Assembly (NCBI RefSeq): GCF_022606295.1
Contig: NZ_JAHHZS010000001.1
Location: 124,001 to 188,000 of the forward strand
Direction of reading: 5' to 3'
Source: Arthrobacter bambusae
Lineage (GTDB): Bacteria; Actinomycetota; Actinomycetes; Actinomycetales; Micrococcaceae
Length of the DNA: 64,000 nt
The notes beneath the pieces were generated by a model. It made no database searches, was not told where the DNA came from, and saw only the letters and a program-made list of their open reading frames with translations. A program made the position numbers and the translations under genes. Shown here one piece after another: positions 36,151 to 44,296 of the stretch; position 1 is the stretch's first letter; every line of letters starts with the position of its first letter.

Positions 36151-37635
36151 ATGGCCGCGGCAGACGTGAACGCAATAGGACTGCCGCTACGGGCAGTCAA
36201 GGGGATCGGGCGACGCCGCATTCTGGCGGGCCTGGCCTTGGCCCTGCTGCTGCCCGTCGCGATCGAAGTCCTGGTGTCCGCGCTGCAATACCGGAATTTC
36301 GCCATGATCATGCTGTTCCAGCTGGCCGTCTCGGCAGCGGTTGCGGCAATCGGGGGCCTGTGGCCGGCCGTGGTGTCCGCCGTCCTCGGCAGCATGCTGT
36401 TGAACTACTTCTCGGCAGATCCGGTGGGCTCCCTGTCCATCGCGGATCCCACTACGCTTCTCACCCTGGTTATCTTCCTTGCTGTGGCGTGCGGAGTGGC
36501 GCTCGCCGTCGGCTTGGCGACCAGGCGGGCCCAGGAGGCCGCGCACTCCGGCGCCGAGGCAAGGGCCCTCAGCGAGCTGGCCCTTCGTATCCTGAGCTCG
36601 GACGGCAGCCTCGAGTCATTCCTGGACAAGATCCGCGTCAACCTCGGCATGGAGGCGATGACGCTGCTCGCCACGTTTGACTCGCCGGACGCCCCCGGAC
36701 CCAACTGGCAAGTCCTTGCAAGCTCCGGGATTCAACCGCCGGTGACCCATGCGGCAGCCGACCATGCCGCCGTCGTCGATCGCAACTACACGCTCCTGCT
36801 CCGGGGTGGACCGCTTTCCGAACAGCATCGCCGCATGCTCGCCGCGTTCGGCGCCTTCGTGGTGGCGTTGAGGGAGCGCCAGCAGCTCGTCAAGAGCAGG
36901 CAGGACAACGTGCGCCTGGCCGAAGGCAACAAAATGCGGACCTCCATCCTGCGCGCCGTCTCCCATGATCTCCGCACTCCTTTGGCGGGCATCAAGCTTG
37001 CTGTCAGCAGCCTGCGACAGGAAGACGTGACCTTTGCCCCCGAAGACGAGCGCGAACTGTTGGCCACCATCGAGGACTACGCGGACCGCTTGGATCACCT
37101 GGTGGATAACTTGCTGGACATGTCCCGGATTACTGCGGATGCCGTGAATCCGCTGCTGCGAGGACTGGGCTGGCACCAGATCATGCCGGAGGCTTTGCGC
37201 GGCGTGCCGGGGGAGCGCATCCGCAACGAGCTTCCGGCAAACCTTCCCCTTATAGAGGCCGACGCCGGGATACTGGAACGCGTCGTGGCGAACCTTGTGG
37301 AAAACGCAGTGAAATACGCGCCTGATTCCGATGTTGTGCTGGTGGCTCGGACCGGAGCGGGCATCACGGTGGATGGTCGGCCGGCCAGCGAACTCCGCGT
37401 GATGGACCATGGTTCGGGGATCACGCCAGCGGCAGTGCTGGAGCTTTTCCAGCCTTTCCAGCGACTCGATGATTCTGCATCCAGCCGGGACGGCCGCAGC
37501 GGAATCGGTTTGGGACTCGCTGTCGCCAAGGGATTCACCGAGGCCATGGGCGGTACGCTCATGGCTGAGGCGACGCCGGGAGGCGGGCTGACCATGGTGG
37601 TCACACTCCCTCTGTGGACGGGAGGGCGGCCATGA
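36151..37635 (+). CDS. KdpD-like sensor histidine kinase lacking the N-terminal sensor domains
   Basis: A 494-residue membrane kinase. It starts almost directly with the four-helix DUF4118 region (about 25-125) that normally follows the KdpD and universal-stress domains, so those 350 or so residues are absent. A GAF-like segment follows, then the H box with His272 (RAVSHDLRTPLAG), N box (VVANLVENAVKYAP) and G boxes (VMDHGSGI, GIGLGLAVAKGF). Its stop overlaps the kdpE ATG by ATGA. No kdpFABC genes lie in the window, so its target may not be potassium transport. CAGAAT lies six bases before the ATG. Confidence 0.88.
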   Translation: MAAADVNAIGLPLRAVKGIGRRRILAGLALALLLPVAIEVLVSALQYRNFAMIMLFQLAVSAAVAAIGGLWPAVVSAVLGSMLLNYFSADPVGSLSIADPTTLLTLVIFLAVACGVALAVGLATRRAQEAAHSGAEARALSELALRILSSDGSLESFLDKIRVNLGMEAMTLLATFDSPDAPGPNWQVLASSGIQPPVTHAAADHAAVVDRNYTLLLRGGPLSEQHRRMLAAFGAFVVALRERQQLVKSRQDNVRLAEGNKMRTSILRAVSHDLRTPLAGIKLAVSSLRQEDVTFAPEDERELLATIEDYADRLDHLVDNLLDMSRITADAVNPLLRGLGWHQIMPEALRGVPGERIRNELPANLPLIEADAGILERVVANLVENAVKYAPDSDVVLVARTGAGITVDGRPASELRVMDHGSGITPAAVLELFQPFQRLDDSASSRDGRSGIGLGLAVAKGFTEAMGGTLMAEATPGGGLTMVVTLPLWTGGRP

Positions 37636-38306
37636 ACCTTGTGCTGATCGTGGAAGATGAAGCCCAGATCGCCCGGGCGATGCAAATCAATCTCCACGCC
37701 CACGGCTACCACGCCATCAGCGTGGGCAACGGCGCAGATGCGCTCAAAGCGGCGGCCCAGCAGCCCGTGGACATCGTTGTACTCGACCTTGGGCTTCCGG
37801 ACATGGATGGTGTGGATGTGATCAAGGGAATCCGCGGCTGGAGCACCATGCCCATTATCGTGCTGTCTGCCCGGCACGGTTCGGAAGACAAAGTAGAAGC
37901 GCTCGACGCCGGAGCCGACGACTATGTGACCAAGCCCTTCGGCCTGGACGAACTCCTGGCCAGGCTCCGTGCCGCCTCGCGGCGGGCAGCACCCAGGCAT
38001 GAAGCGCCGACGCTCCAGACCGCCGACTTCCTGGTTGACCTGGCCGGAAAAAAGATCACCAAAGACGGCGCGGAAGTACGGCTGACGCCCACGGAGTGGA
38101 ACATCCTGGAATTGCTTGTGCGCAACGCCGGACGGCTGGTCAGCCAGCAGCAGATCCTCACCCAGGTCTGGGGACAGGCCTACGCCAAGGAGACCCAGTA
38201 CCTGCGTGTCTACATCGCGCAGCTCCGGCGCAAGCTCGAACGCGACCCCGCCCAGCCCCGCCACCTCCACACGGAGGCCGGCATGGGATATCGCTTCGAT
38301 CCGTAG
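37632..38306 (+). CDS. kdpE: KdpE-like OmpR-family response regulator
   Basis: A 224-residue regulator. The receiver domain (1-115) has the acidic pair Glu8-Asp9, the phosphorylated Asp52 (VVLDLGLPDMDG) and the conserved Lys near 103. The C-terminal winged helix (about 130-224) contains LTPTEWNILELLVRNAGRLV and YLRVYIAQLRRKLE, as in KdpE. Start is ATG 37632 within the ATGA overlap, favoured over the GTG at 37614. Partner of the preceding kinase. Confidence 0.92.
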   Translation: MNLVLIVEDEAQIARAMQINLHAHGYHAISVGNGADALKAAAQQPVDIVVLDLGLPDMDGVDVIKGIRGWSTMPIIVLSARHGSEDKVEALDAGADDYVTKPFGLDELLARLRAASRRAAPRHEAPTLQTADFLVDLAGKKITKDGAEVRLTPTEWNILELLVRNAGRLVSQQQILTQVWGQAYAKETQYLRVYIAQLRRKLERDPAQPRHLHTEAGMGYRFDP

Positions 38307-38327
38307 CTGCGTACGTAGACTGTAGTC

Positions 38328-38990
38328 ATGGATACCGCATCGTTGCTTGCCGTTTGCCGGGTATACGAGCTCCTGCCCGATCCCGAAGGGTCTGTGGGAG
38401 TGACGGCCATCGACAAGCGCCCGGTCGACGGGCCGGTGAAGGTCCACAAGCTGGGAGTCCACGGGGACATCCAGGCGAGCCGGATCCACCACGGCGGCGA
38501 GGACCAAGCCCTCTACGCGTACTCGCAGGCGGACGCCGATTTCTGGGCGAAGGAACTCCAGCGGGACATGCCCGCCGGGATCTTCGGCGAGAACCTCCGC
38601 GTTGCCGGAATCGAGACCAGCGGTGCCGTGATCGGCGAACGGTGGAAGATCGGCCTGGACGTCGAGGTCGAGGTCACATCGCCGCGTGTACCGTGTGCGA
38701 CTTTCCAGCGCCGCATGAATGAACCTCAATGGGTCAAGCGTTTCACGGAGGCAGGGCGGGTCGGCACCTACCTGCGCGTGGTTAAGACCGGCTCCATCTC
38801 GGCCGGCGACTACATCCACAAACTGTTCGTGCCGAAGCACGGCATCACGGTGGGGCAGTGGTTCAGCAATCCCAACCTCGATGACATGCAGTTGCTTCTC
38901 GACGCTGAGGCGGACGGAGAGATCCTGCTGCAGTCCGACTACCATGACAGCTTCGAAAAGCTCTTGCGCCGCAACGGGGTGGACGCCTGA
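38328..38990 (+). CDS. MOSC domain protein (YiiM-like)
   Basis: A 220-residue protein with the MOSC domain (about 30-165): VHKLGVHGDIQASRIHHGG, GENLRVAGI, and SPRVPCATFQ with the conserved sulfur-carrying Cys. C-terminal residues resemble the YiiM 3-alpha domain. MOSC proteins move sulfur or molybdenum cofactor; YiiM reduces N-hydroxylated bases. TAGACT six bases before the ATG shows a leaderless start. It follows kdpE by 21 bp but has its own promoter. Confidence 0.9.
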   Translation: MDTASLLAVCRVYELLPDPEGSVGVTAIDKRPVDGPVKVHKLGVHGDIQASRIHHGGEDQALYAYSQADADFWAKELQRDMPAGIFGENLRVAGIETSGAVIGERWKIGLDVEVEVTSPRVPCATFQRRMNEPQWVKRFTEAGRVGTYLRVVKTGSISAGDYIHKLFVPKHGITVGQWFSNPNLDDMQLLLDAEADGEILLQSDYHDSFEKLLRRNGVDA

Positions 38991-39442
38991 AAGCGGCCCT
39001 TGAGCGGACAACCTGAAGTGCGGTATTAAAGGCGGCCCTGAGGGCGGCTTTGAGGGCGCCGGCGGCGCGTTTGTGCGCAAGCTCACCGCCGCCGTCGGCC
39101 GTTATGTCGCCACGGGGCTGATCTGTGCCCTACACTTGAACTATCCCCCACTCCGGAAATCCCTTTTTCCTGCCCAATTCTTGAGGCAGGACTGGTCAGT
39201 GTTGGGGCCCGCAAAATGTGTGTGGGCAGTTTCATAGGGAGAGCCGGGCGAAGAAAACGCTGTACAGACTGCTGAGATAGCAGCCAAGAGATGCAGCGGG
39301 AAGTCCTGCCATGGGATTGCGACAGCGCCGGACTTCTTGCGAGCACCAGAACCTCCTGGTTCTTTTGCCCGCAACGTGTACTGCGGCCAAGCCCAACCGG
39401 GCCGCGCCGACTGGCCCCCTATGGATGAGGAAACTTTCCCCT
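38991..39442 (+). other. Long intergenic leader before the DEAD-box helicase
   Basis: 452 bp without a supportable gene. The first part holds GC-rich repeats of GGGCGGC/TGAGGGC. Later there is a small stem AGAACC-TCCT-GGTTCT followed by TTTT at about 39350-39367, resembling an attenuator, about 75 bp before the helicase start. Cold-shock helicase genes often have long regulatory 5' leaders, so this may act as one. Confidence 0.45.
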
Positions 39443-41614
39443 ATGCCCGAAAACCTGAACGACCCGTTCGTCGCCGAGTCTGCTGAAGAAGCAGAGACCG
39501 CCGTCGAGATCGCCGAAACCGCACCCGCCGCTGAGTTCATCGAGGCTCCGGCCCCGGTCGAGGCTCCTGTGTTCACTGAGGCACCCGCCGCGGCTCAGGC
39601 TGAGGCGCCCGCCAAGGCTGAGGCACCCGCCGACGACGAGGAAGACGGCATCCGCTTCGTCGACCTCGGAATCGACCCCCGCGTCCTTGCAGCCCTGCAG
39701 GACGTCGGCTACGAGAAGCCGTCCCCGATCCAGGCAGCAACCATTCCGCTGCTGCTCGAAGGCCGCGACGTCGTGGGCCTCGCCCAGACCGGCACCGGTA
39801 AGACTGCAGCTTTCGCAGTACCGGCGCTGTCCCGCCTGGCCGAACTCCACGACCTCAACGGCCCTTCCCGCAAGACCCAGGCACTGGTTCTCGCTCCGAC
39901 CCGCGAGCTTGCGCTCCAGGTTGCCGAGGCCTTCACCTCGTACGCCAAGCACATCGATGACTTCACGGTCCTCCCGGTTTACGGTGGCTCCGCCTATGGC
40001 CCGCAGCTTGCCGGCCTTCGCCGCGGTGCACAGGTTGTTGTCGGTACCCCCGGCCGCGTCATCGACCACATCTCCAAGGGTTCCCTGGACCTGTCCGAGC
40101 TGCAGTACCTCGTACTGGACGAAGCCGACGAGATGCTCCGCATGGGCTTCGCCGAGGACGTAGAGCAGATCTTCCAGCAGACCCCCGAAGACCGCCAGGT
40201 TGCACTGTTTTCTGCCACCATGCCGAGCCAGATCCGCCGCATGTCCAAGCAGTACCTGAACAACCCGGCTGAGATCTCGGTGAAGTCCAAGACCACCACC
40301 GGCGCCAACACACGCCAGCGGTACCTGCAGGTCATGGGCCCGCACAAGCTTGACGCCCTGACCCGCATCCTCGAGGTGGAAGAGTTCGACGGCGTTATCG
40401 CCTTCGTGCGCACCAAGATGGCTACCGAGGACCTCGCTGACAAGCTGAAGTCCCGCGGCTTCCAGGCTGCCGCCATCAACGGTGACATTCCGCAGCAGCA
40501 GCGCGAACGGACTGTCGACGCACTGAAGGAAGGCCGCATCGACATCCTGGTGGCCACCGACGTCGCGGCCCGTGGCCTTGACGTTGAGCGCATCAGCCAC
40601 GTGGTCAACTACGACATCCCGCACGACACCGAGTCCTACGTCCACCGCATCGGCCGTACCGGCCGTGCAGGCCGTAGCGGCGACGCCATCCTGTTCATGA
40701 CGCCGCGGGAGAAGTACCTGCTGCGTTCGATCGAGAAGGCCACCCGCCAGCCGGTTGAGCAGATGCACCTGCCCACCGCCGAGACCGTCAACACCTTGCG
40801 CCTTGGCAAGTTCGCGGACAAGATCACGGAGACCCTCGAGTCCGAGGACGTTGCCGCGTTCCGTGACTTGATCTCTTCCTACGAAGAGGAGCACAACGTT
40901 CCGGCGTCGGAGATTGCTGCTGCGCTGGCCGTCATGGCACAGGGCGGCCAGCCGCTCCTCGTCAAGGAACTGCCGGCTGCACCGGAATTCCAGAAGCGCG
41001 AGCGCTCCAAGGACGGCTTCGGTTCCCGTGGCCCGACCCGCGCCCTGACCGAGGGCAACGCCACGTACCGGATCGCCGTCGGACGCCGTCAGCGCGTCAT
41101 GCCCGGTTCGATCGTTGGCGCCATTGCCAACGAAGGCGGCATCTCCTCGGCACAGATCGGCGGCATCGACATCCGCTCGGACCACTCCCTGGTGGAGCTT
41201 CCGGCGGACCTGAGCCCCGAGCAGCTGCGCGCACTGTCCCGCACCCGGATCGGCGGCGAGCTGATCCACCTTGAGCTGGACAACGGTCGCAAGCCGGCGT
41301 CTGACCGCGGCGGCGAGCGTGGCGGTTACTCCGGTGGCAGCCGCGGCGGCGACCGTGGCGGCTACTCCGGTGGAGACCGTGGCGGAAACTTCAAGGGCAA
41401 CGGTGGCTTCAAGAAGGAGTTCCGTAAGACTGAAGGCGACCGTGGCGGCTACGCCGGCGGCGAGCGTTCTTCCGCTGACCGCGGCGGCCGTTCCTACAGC
41501 GAGCGCAGCAGCGCCGGTACCGGAACGGGCAGCTACGCCGACCGGGGCGCACGCAAGCCGCGCACTGGTGGCGACGCTGGCAACCGCGATTTCAACCGCA
41601 AGGGTAAGTGGTAA
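39443..41614 (+). CDS. deaD: DEAD-box RNA helicase with DbpA-type RNA-binding domain and RGG tail
   Basis: A 723-residue helicase. An acidic Ala/Pro/Glu-rich lead (1-65) is followed by the Q motif, Walker A AQTGTGKT (about 114-121), DEAD in VLDEADEML, SAT in FSATMPSQ, and HRIGRTGRAGRSG. Residues about 560-640 form a DbpA/CsdA RNA-binding domain (YRIAVGRRQRVMPGSIVGAI). The last 90 residues are Gly/Arg/Ser repeats. It unwinds RNA in ribosome assembly and cold adaptation. The start is ATG 39443 behind GAGGA; an in-frame ATG at 39425 is an alternative. Confidence 0.93.
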   Translation: MPENLNDPFVAESAEEAETAVEIAETAPAAEFIEAPAPVEAPVFTEAPAAAQAEAPAKAEAPADDEEDGIRFVDLGIDPRVLAALQDVGYEKPSPIQAATIPLLLEGRDVVGLAQTGTGKTAAFAVPALSRLAELHDLNGPSRKTQALVLAPTRELALQVAEAFTSYAKHIDDFTVLPVYGGSAYGPQLAGLRRGAQVVVGTPGRVIDHISKGSLDLSELQYLVLDEADEMLRMGFAEDVEQIFQQTPEDRQVALFSATMPSQIRRMSKQYLNNPAEISVKSKTTTGANTRQRYLQVMGPHKLDALTRILEVEEFDGVIAFVRTKMATEDLADKLKSRGFQAAAINGDIPQQQRERTVDALKEGRIDILVATDVAARGLDVERISHVVNYDIPHDTESYVHRIGRTGRAGRSGDAILFMTPREKYLLRSIEKATRQPVEQMHLPTAETVNTLRLGKFADKITETLESEDVAAFRDLISSYEEEHNVPASEIAAALAVMAQGGQPLLVKELPAAPEFQKRERSKDGFGSRGPTRALTEGNATYRIAVGRRQRVMPGSIVGAIANEGGISSAQIGGIDIRSDHSLVELPADLSPEQLRALSRTRIGGELIHLELDNGRKPASDRGGERGGYSGGSRGGDRGGYSGGDRGGNFKGNGGFKKEFRKTEGDRGGYAGGERSSADRGGRSYSERSSAGTGTGSYADRGARKPRTGGDAGNRDFNRKGKW

Positions 41615-41640
41615 ACAGGACTAGTTCCTGGGTTTTTGGC

Positions 41641-41674
41641 AGAGGCCGGCTTTCGAGCCGGCCTCTGGCTGTTT
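41641..41674 (+). terminator. Terminator after the helicase gene
   Basis: AGAGGCCGGCT and AGCCGGCCTCT form an 11-bp perfect stem with a stable TTCG loop, followed by GGCTGTTT, 26 bp after the stop. Confidence 0.88.
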
Positions 41675-41727
41675 AACGGCGGTCTGGGTTTAGCGGGGGC
41701 ACGTGCCGTTCGTGTCTGTACCGTCCT

Positions 41728-41805
41728 CCCCATGTTTGCCCTCCCGAAGGCGCAGGATTGACCGACCCGCCGTGTCGCAGAAGCATTCCCAAGCCAAACA
41801 TGGGG
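41728..41805. repeat. Inverted repeat CCCCATGTTTG / CAAACATGGGG
   Basis: Two 11-bp perfectly complementary arms at 41728-41738 and 41795-41805, separated by 56 bases, lie in the 5' region of the LysM gene and end 35 bp before its start. They could form a long-range RNA stem or a split operator. Confidence 0.6.
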
Positions 41806-41840
41806 AAGACGAGCGGCCCCGGGTGTGGAAAGGTTGGTTC

Positions 41841-42203
41841 ATGGGTTTCCTCGATGGGTTGAAGAAGAACCTCGGCTTCGACAAGGCCGACCACAGGCAG
41901 ACTGGACGGCCCTCGGAGGCCCCGCAGGAGGCCGCTCAAGCCTCACCGGGGGAGACGGTCCAGACTGCCGTGCCGGAGCCGTCAGCGGAAGCTCTCGTGG
42001 TTCCGGACCCCGCAGTGCCCGACGCCGGTGCTCCCGCCGACGGCGGAGGGCAGGTCACCGAGGTCGTAGTGGAAGCAGACGATACCTTGAGTGGCATCGC
42101 CTTGCAGTTCGGCGTCGACTTGGATGCCCTGATCGCCGCGAACGCGGATACCGTGCCCAACCCGGACCACATCTACCCTGGACAGGTGCTCCGCCTGCCC
42201 TGA
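41841..42203 (+). CDS. Small LysM-domain protein
   Basis: A 120-residue protein. It begins with an amphipathic MGFLDGLKKNLGFDK, has no signal peptide, then an acidic Pro/Ala/Glu-rich linker (20-70) and ends in one LysM domain (about 74-119: VVVEADDTLSGIALQFGVDLD to YPGQVLRLP). LysM binds peptidoglycan, but lack of a secretion signal suggests a cytoplasmic or unusual export route, as in BON-LysM proteins. GGAAAGG precedes ATG 41841. Confidence 0.85.
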   Translation: MGFLDGLKKNLGFDKADHRQTGRPSEAPQEAAQASPGETVQTAVPEPSAEALVVPDPAVPDAGAPADGGGQVTEVVVEADDTLSGIALQFGVDLDALIAANADTVPNPDHIYPGQVLRLP

Positions 42204-42321
42204 TTCAGGCCCTTTCCGGCTCAAGAATCCGGCGCGGATGCAAATTGTGTCGGGGCCGTTTTTCCCTGTCCCGCAGCCGATTTGTGGCCTGAGAAATCGT
42301 CCGGTAGAGTATTTACTCGTT

Positions 42322-42393
42322 GCCCCCCTAGCTCAGTGGTAGAGCGCGTTCTTGGTAAGAACGAGGTCACCGGATCGATTCCGGTGGGGGGCT
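42322..42393 (+). tRNA. tRNA-Thr (anticodon GGT)
   Basis: Acceptor GCCCCCC/GGGGGGC, D arm GCTC..GAGC, anticodon stem CGTTC/GAACG with loop TTGGTAA, T arm ACCGG/CCGGT with GATCGATT. 72 nt. Confidence 0.96.
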
Positions 42394-42404
42394 CTGAATG
42401 AGGG

Positions 42405-42446
42405 CCTGTGTCAAGGCGGTTTTTGACCGGCTTGGCGCAGGTTTTT
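42405..42446 (+). terminator. Terminator between tRNA-Thr and tRNA-Met
   Basis: CCTGTGTCAAGGCGGT pairs with ACCGGCTTGGCGCAGG (mostly canonical with G-U pairs, one mismatch) around TTTTG and is followed by TTTTT. The two tRNAs may therefore be separate transcripts. Confidence 0.75.
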
Positions 42447-42455
42447 CTCATTCGT

Positions 42456-42529
42456 GGCGGTGTAGCTCAGTTGGTTAGAGCGCACGACTCATAATCGTGA
42501 GGTCGGGAGATCGAGCCTCCCCACCGCTA
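42456..42529 (+). tRNA. tRNA-Met (anticodon CAT, elongator type)
   Basis: Acceptor GGCGGTG/CACCGCT, D arm GCTC/GAGC, anticodon stem CACGA/TCGTG with loop CTCATAA, T arm with GATCGAGCC. 74 nt. The base-paired first position argues for elongator rather than initiator. Confidence 0.94.
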
Positions 42530-42536
42530 CAAGTTT

Positions 42537-42579
42537 CAGCAGGCCAGAAGCGTTTCGCTTCTGGCCTGCTGCTGTTTTG
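42537..42579 (+). terminator. Terminator after tRNA-Met
   Basis: CAGCAGGCCAGAAGCG and CGCTTCTGGCCTGCTG, 16 bp perfect stem with a TTT loop, followed by CTGTTTTG. Confidence 0.92.
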
Positions 42580-42664
42580 AGCCTGCTTCTGGGGCCGTGA
42601 CCACAAGGGGTTCGTCTTCTGGATGGGCTGTTTTGCGCCCAGGACCAGGGTTTACGCTCTGGTC

Positions 42665-43096
42665 ATGAGATCCCGGAGCAAGGGAAGGAAGCCCCCAATC
42701 GAAGTGGTCTTCTCCGTATGGGCGTTCATGGTTGCCTTAGCGGTGATCGACGTCCTCGGCGTTTGGGCCGTCTTCCAGATGGTGTCGGGACCGCCATGGG
42801 TTCCGTGGCTCTTTGGATTTGTCCTGCTGCTGCTTTCCGTGATCTGTGCCAGCTTGGTGCAGGCCCTCAAGCACGGCGATCGAAACATGCGCTATTACTT
42901 GAGCTTCGCCGTCGTCGTGTGCGGTTTTGGCTTTTCTTGGCCACCGTCATGGAGATGGTTGCTCTTCCTTGTTCCTATTGCCCTCATCGGCCCGCTGTGG
43001 CTGCCGCGAGCCCGGCGTTTCTTTGACGATGCCCGCGATGAGTCCTCTTCAAATGCGGGCGGTCCGCGCGGACAGGGCACTGATGATGAAACTTAG
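42665..43096 (+). CDS. Hypothetical multi-pass membrane protein
   Basis: A 143-residue protein with a basic N-terminus (RSRSKGRK), about four hydrophobic segments (18-40, 48-68, 78-95, 99-112) and a polar tail. I do not recognise the family. TACGCT lies exactly six bases before ATG 42665, which supports this start and a leaderless mRNA. It overlaps the next small gene by 14 bp. Confidence 0.72.
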   Translation: MRSRSKGRKPPIEVVFSVWAFMVALAVIDVLGVWAVFQMVSGPPWVPWLFGFVLLLLSVICASLVQALKHGDRNMRYYLSFAVVVCGFGFSWPPSWRWLLFLVPIALIGPLWLPRARRFFDDARDESSSNAGGPRGQGTDDET

Positions 43097-43265
43097 AGTC
43101 GCCATTATCGGGTTCGCTTTGTTCATTTTGATGGCGATGGCGCTCCTCGCGGCCCTCTTCCCAAACCTCGTGCGGCTTCTCACGGCTGGCATGCCCCTCG
43201 TCATGGGCGCCGCGCTGTTGGCTGTGGTTATCCTGGAACGGTCGCGACGACGTCGGAACAAGTAG
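43083..43265 (+). CDS. Small two-helix membrane protein
   Basis: About 60 residues: MMKLRVAIIGFALFILMAMA, a loop, then PLVMGAALLAVVILE and a basic RSRRRRNK end. Two membrane helices. The start (ATG 43083 or 43086) lies inside the end of the preceding gene in another frame, which points to translational coupling. No family recognised. Confidence 0.6.
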   Translation: MMKLRVAIIGFALFILMAMALLAALFPNLVRLLTAGMPLVMGAALLAVVILERSRRRRNK

Positions 43266-43430
43266 GCCAGGTGCCCGGCAAAAGACTCCGGTCGCCACCA
43301 CCCCGCAAGCTGAATCTCCCCCCTGTCCTGACCGCAGCCCGCAAGCCTGCTGGGCACTAGCCGTAAAGATTTCGTAAAGATCCTGCTGAATGGCTGGGAG
43401 CACCGCCGAGCTGCCGATAGTTTTTAGAGG

Positions 43431-43472
43431 GCGCCGCCACTTGGGTGTCCCCCAATCCTCAGGTGGCGGCGC
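43431..43472. repeat. GC-rich hairpin
   Basis: GCGCCGCCACTT and AGGTGGCGGCGC pair at 11 of 12 positions, with an inner GGG/CCC, in the middle of the 543-bp intergenic stretch. No T-run on either side; it may be a terminator of the two small membrane genes or part of a structured RNA. Confidence 0.6.
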
Positions 43473-43677
43473 TTCTCGACGATGGCCCGCTCTTACGCGC
43501 TTGCGGTGGAGTTACCCGCACCATCGAAACTCTGCTTGCCAGCCATCCACTAGACAGCCGCGAACCATGCAGAATCCTGGCTTCGGGCAGCGCGCAAGTC
43601 CCCAGGAGTGGCCGCAGAGAAGGGTTCATGATTAACACTAAATCAGATTTTTCCAGGAGCATTTGGCGCCCGGTCGA

Positions 43678-43732
43678 ACACTCTTAGTTGAATCTTGATC
43701 TTTTCTTAGAGTTTCCTTGAGGTTCACCCTGT
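43678..43732 (+). promoter_or_regulatory. 11-bp phased direct repeats (OmpR/PhoP-type site)
   Basis: CTTAG, CTTGA, CTTAG and CTTGA occur at 43683, 43694, 43705 and 43716, exactly 11 bp apart, followed by GTTCACC at 43722. Direct repeats with 11-bp period are the binding pattern of OmpR-family regulators, and GTTCACC matches the known actinobacterial PHO box core. The array is about 80 bp before the small gene at 43809. Confidence 0.5.
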
Positions 43733-43808
43733 ATTGAGGCCGTTTCGTTTGTGTGGCCATCTCAAGCTACGATCAGGAGGTTGTCCGGACCGAAAGGCAT
43801 CCCTGCTC

Positions 43809-44009
43809 GTGGATTTTGGCCGCTTTCTCATTGACCTTGTGGTCTTCGTTGGCATCACAGTCGTGCTGATGTGTTCCTTCCATCTGCTGGTGCTGTGGCA
43901 CTCGAAGCGGAAGTATGCGAAGCTGTCGTGCCCTGAAAGACAGCCCCAACCAATCCGCAATGCACAACCGGGCGCAGAGCGGTTGATATCTGTTCCTGAT
44001 CGAGCCTGA
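43809..44009 (+). CDS. Possible small single-pass membrane protein
   Basis: About 66 residues from a GTG: VDFGRFLIDLVVFVGITVVLMCSFHLLVLWHSKRKYA gives one membrane helix and a basic flank, then a polar tail with no pattern. No clear ribosome site. It follows the phased repeat array. Weakly supported; no family recognised. Confidence 0.35.
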   Translation: MDFGRFLIDLVVFVGITVVLMCSFHLLVLWHSKRKYAKLSCPERQPQPIRNAQPGAERLISVPDRA

Positions 44010-44106
44010 CCCCCAGTGCGTCCTGTTCTGACGGCGAGTCGGTGATGCGAAAGCTTGGCTCTCCGCTTGCGTCGGACTGGCAACGCGTTTTGCGATCAAA
44101 CGGCGA

Positions 44107-44196
44107 CTATCCGCGGCGTCCGAAGGCCATGACAATGGCTACCACAGCCGCGACGACCAGTACCGTCGCAACCCAGATCCACTGTTGTCCGTCCAA
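44107..44196 (-). CDS. Possible 29-aa single-helix membrane peptide
   Basis: On the complement, a TTG preceded by GGGGCG opens MDGQQWIWVATVLVVAAVVA followed by IVMAFGRRG and a stop. One membrane helix with an arginine-rich end is the usual form of bacterial membrane microproteins. The reading frame upstream has no ATG. The rest of the 421-bp stretch 44010-44430 shows only the terminator at 44297. Confidence 0.3.
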   Translation of the reverse strand: MDGQQWIWVATVLVVAAVVAIVMAFGRRG

Positions 44197-44296
44197 CTTC
44201 GCCCCAATCTCAGGTCTTGATTCAGTCTCCCAAAATGGAAGCTATTGAGCGAGGTCTTATCGGGAGATCGAACATCCCCATCACCACAGAAACAGA

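Larger units (their letters stand above)
43266..43808. other. Long intergenic region with phased repeats and a hairpin
   Basis: 543 bp without a gene I can support. It contains a tandem CGTAAAGAT pair at 43362 and 43373 (11-bp period), a GC-rich hairpin at 43431-43472 and an 11-bp phased repeat array at 43678-43732. A small RNA or promoter region is possible. Confidence 0.5.

Noticed and set aside
39419..41269. 616-codon open frame antisense to the helicase
   Set aside because: Product is Gly/Leu/Asp/Val-biased with no motif; the + strand has every helicase motif.
41675..41840. c-di-AMP (ydaO) riboswitch before the LysM gene
   Set aside because: LysM genes often have one, but I could not find the conserved core sequences of that riboswitch; only a long-range stem is visible.
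43445..43687. Small open frames in the 43.3-43.7 kb gap
   Set aside because: No ribosome site, no leaderless promoter at N6, and no recognisable pattern in the products.
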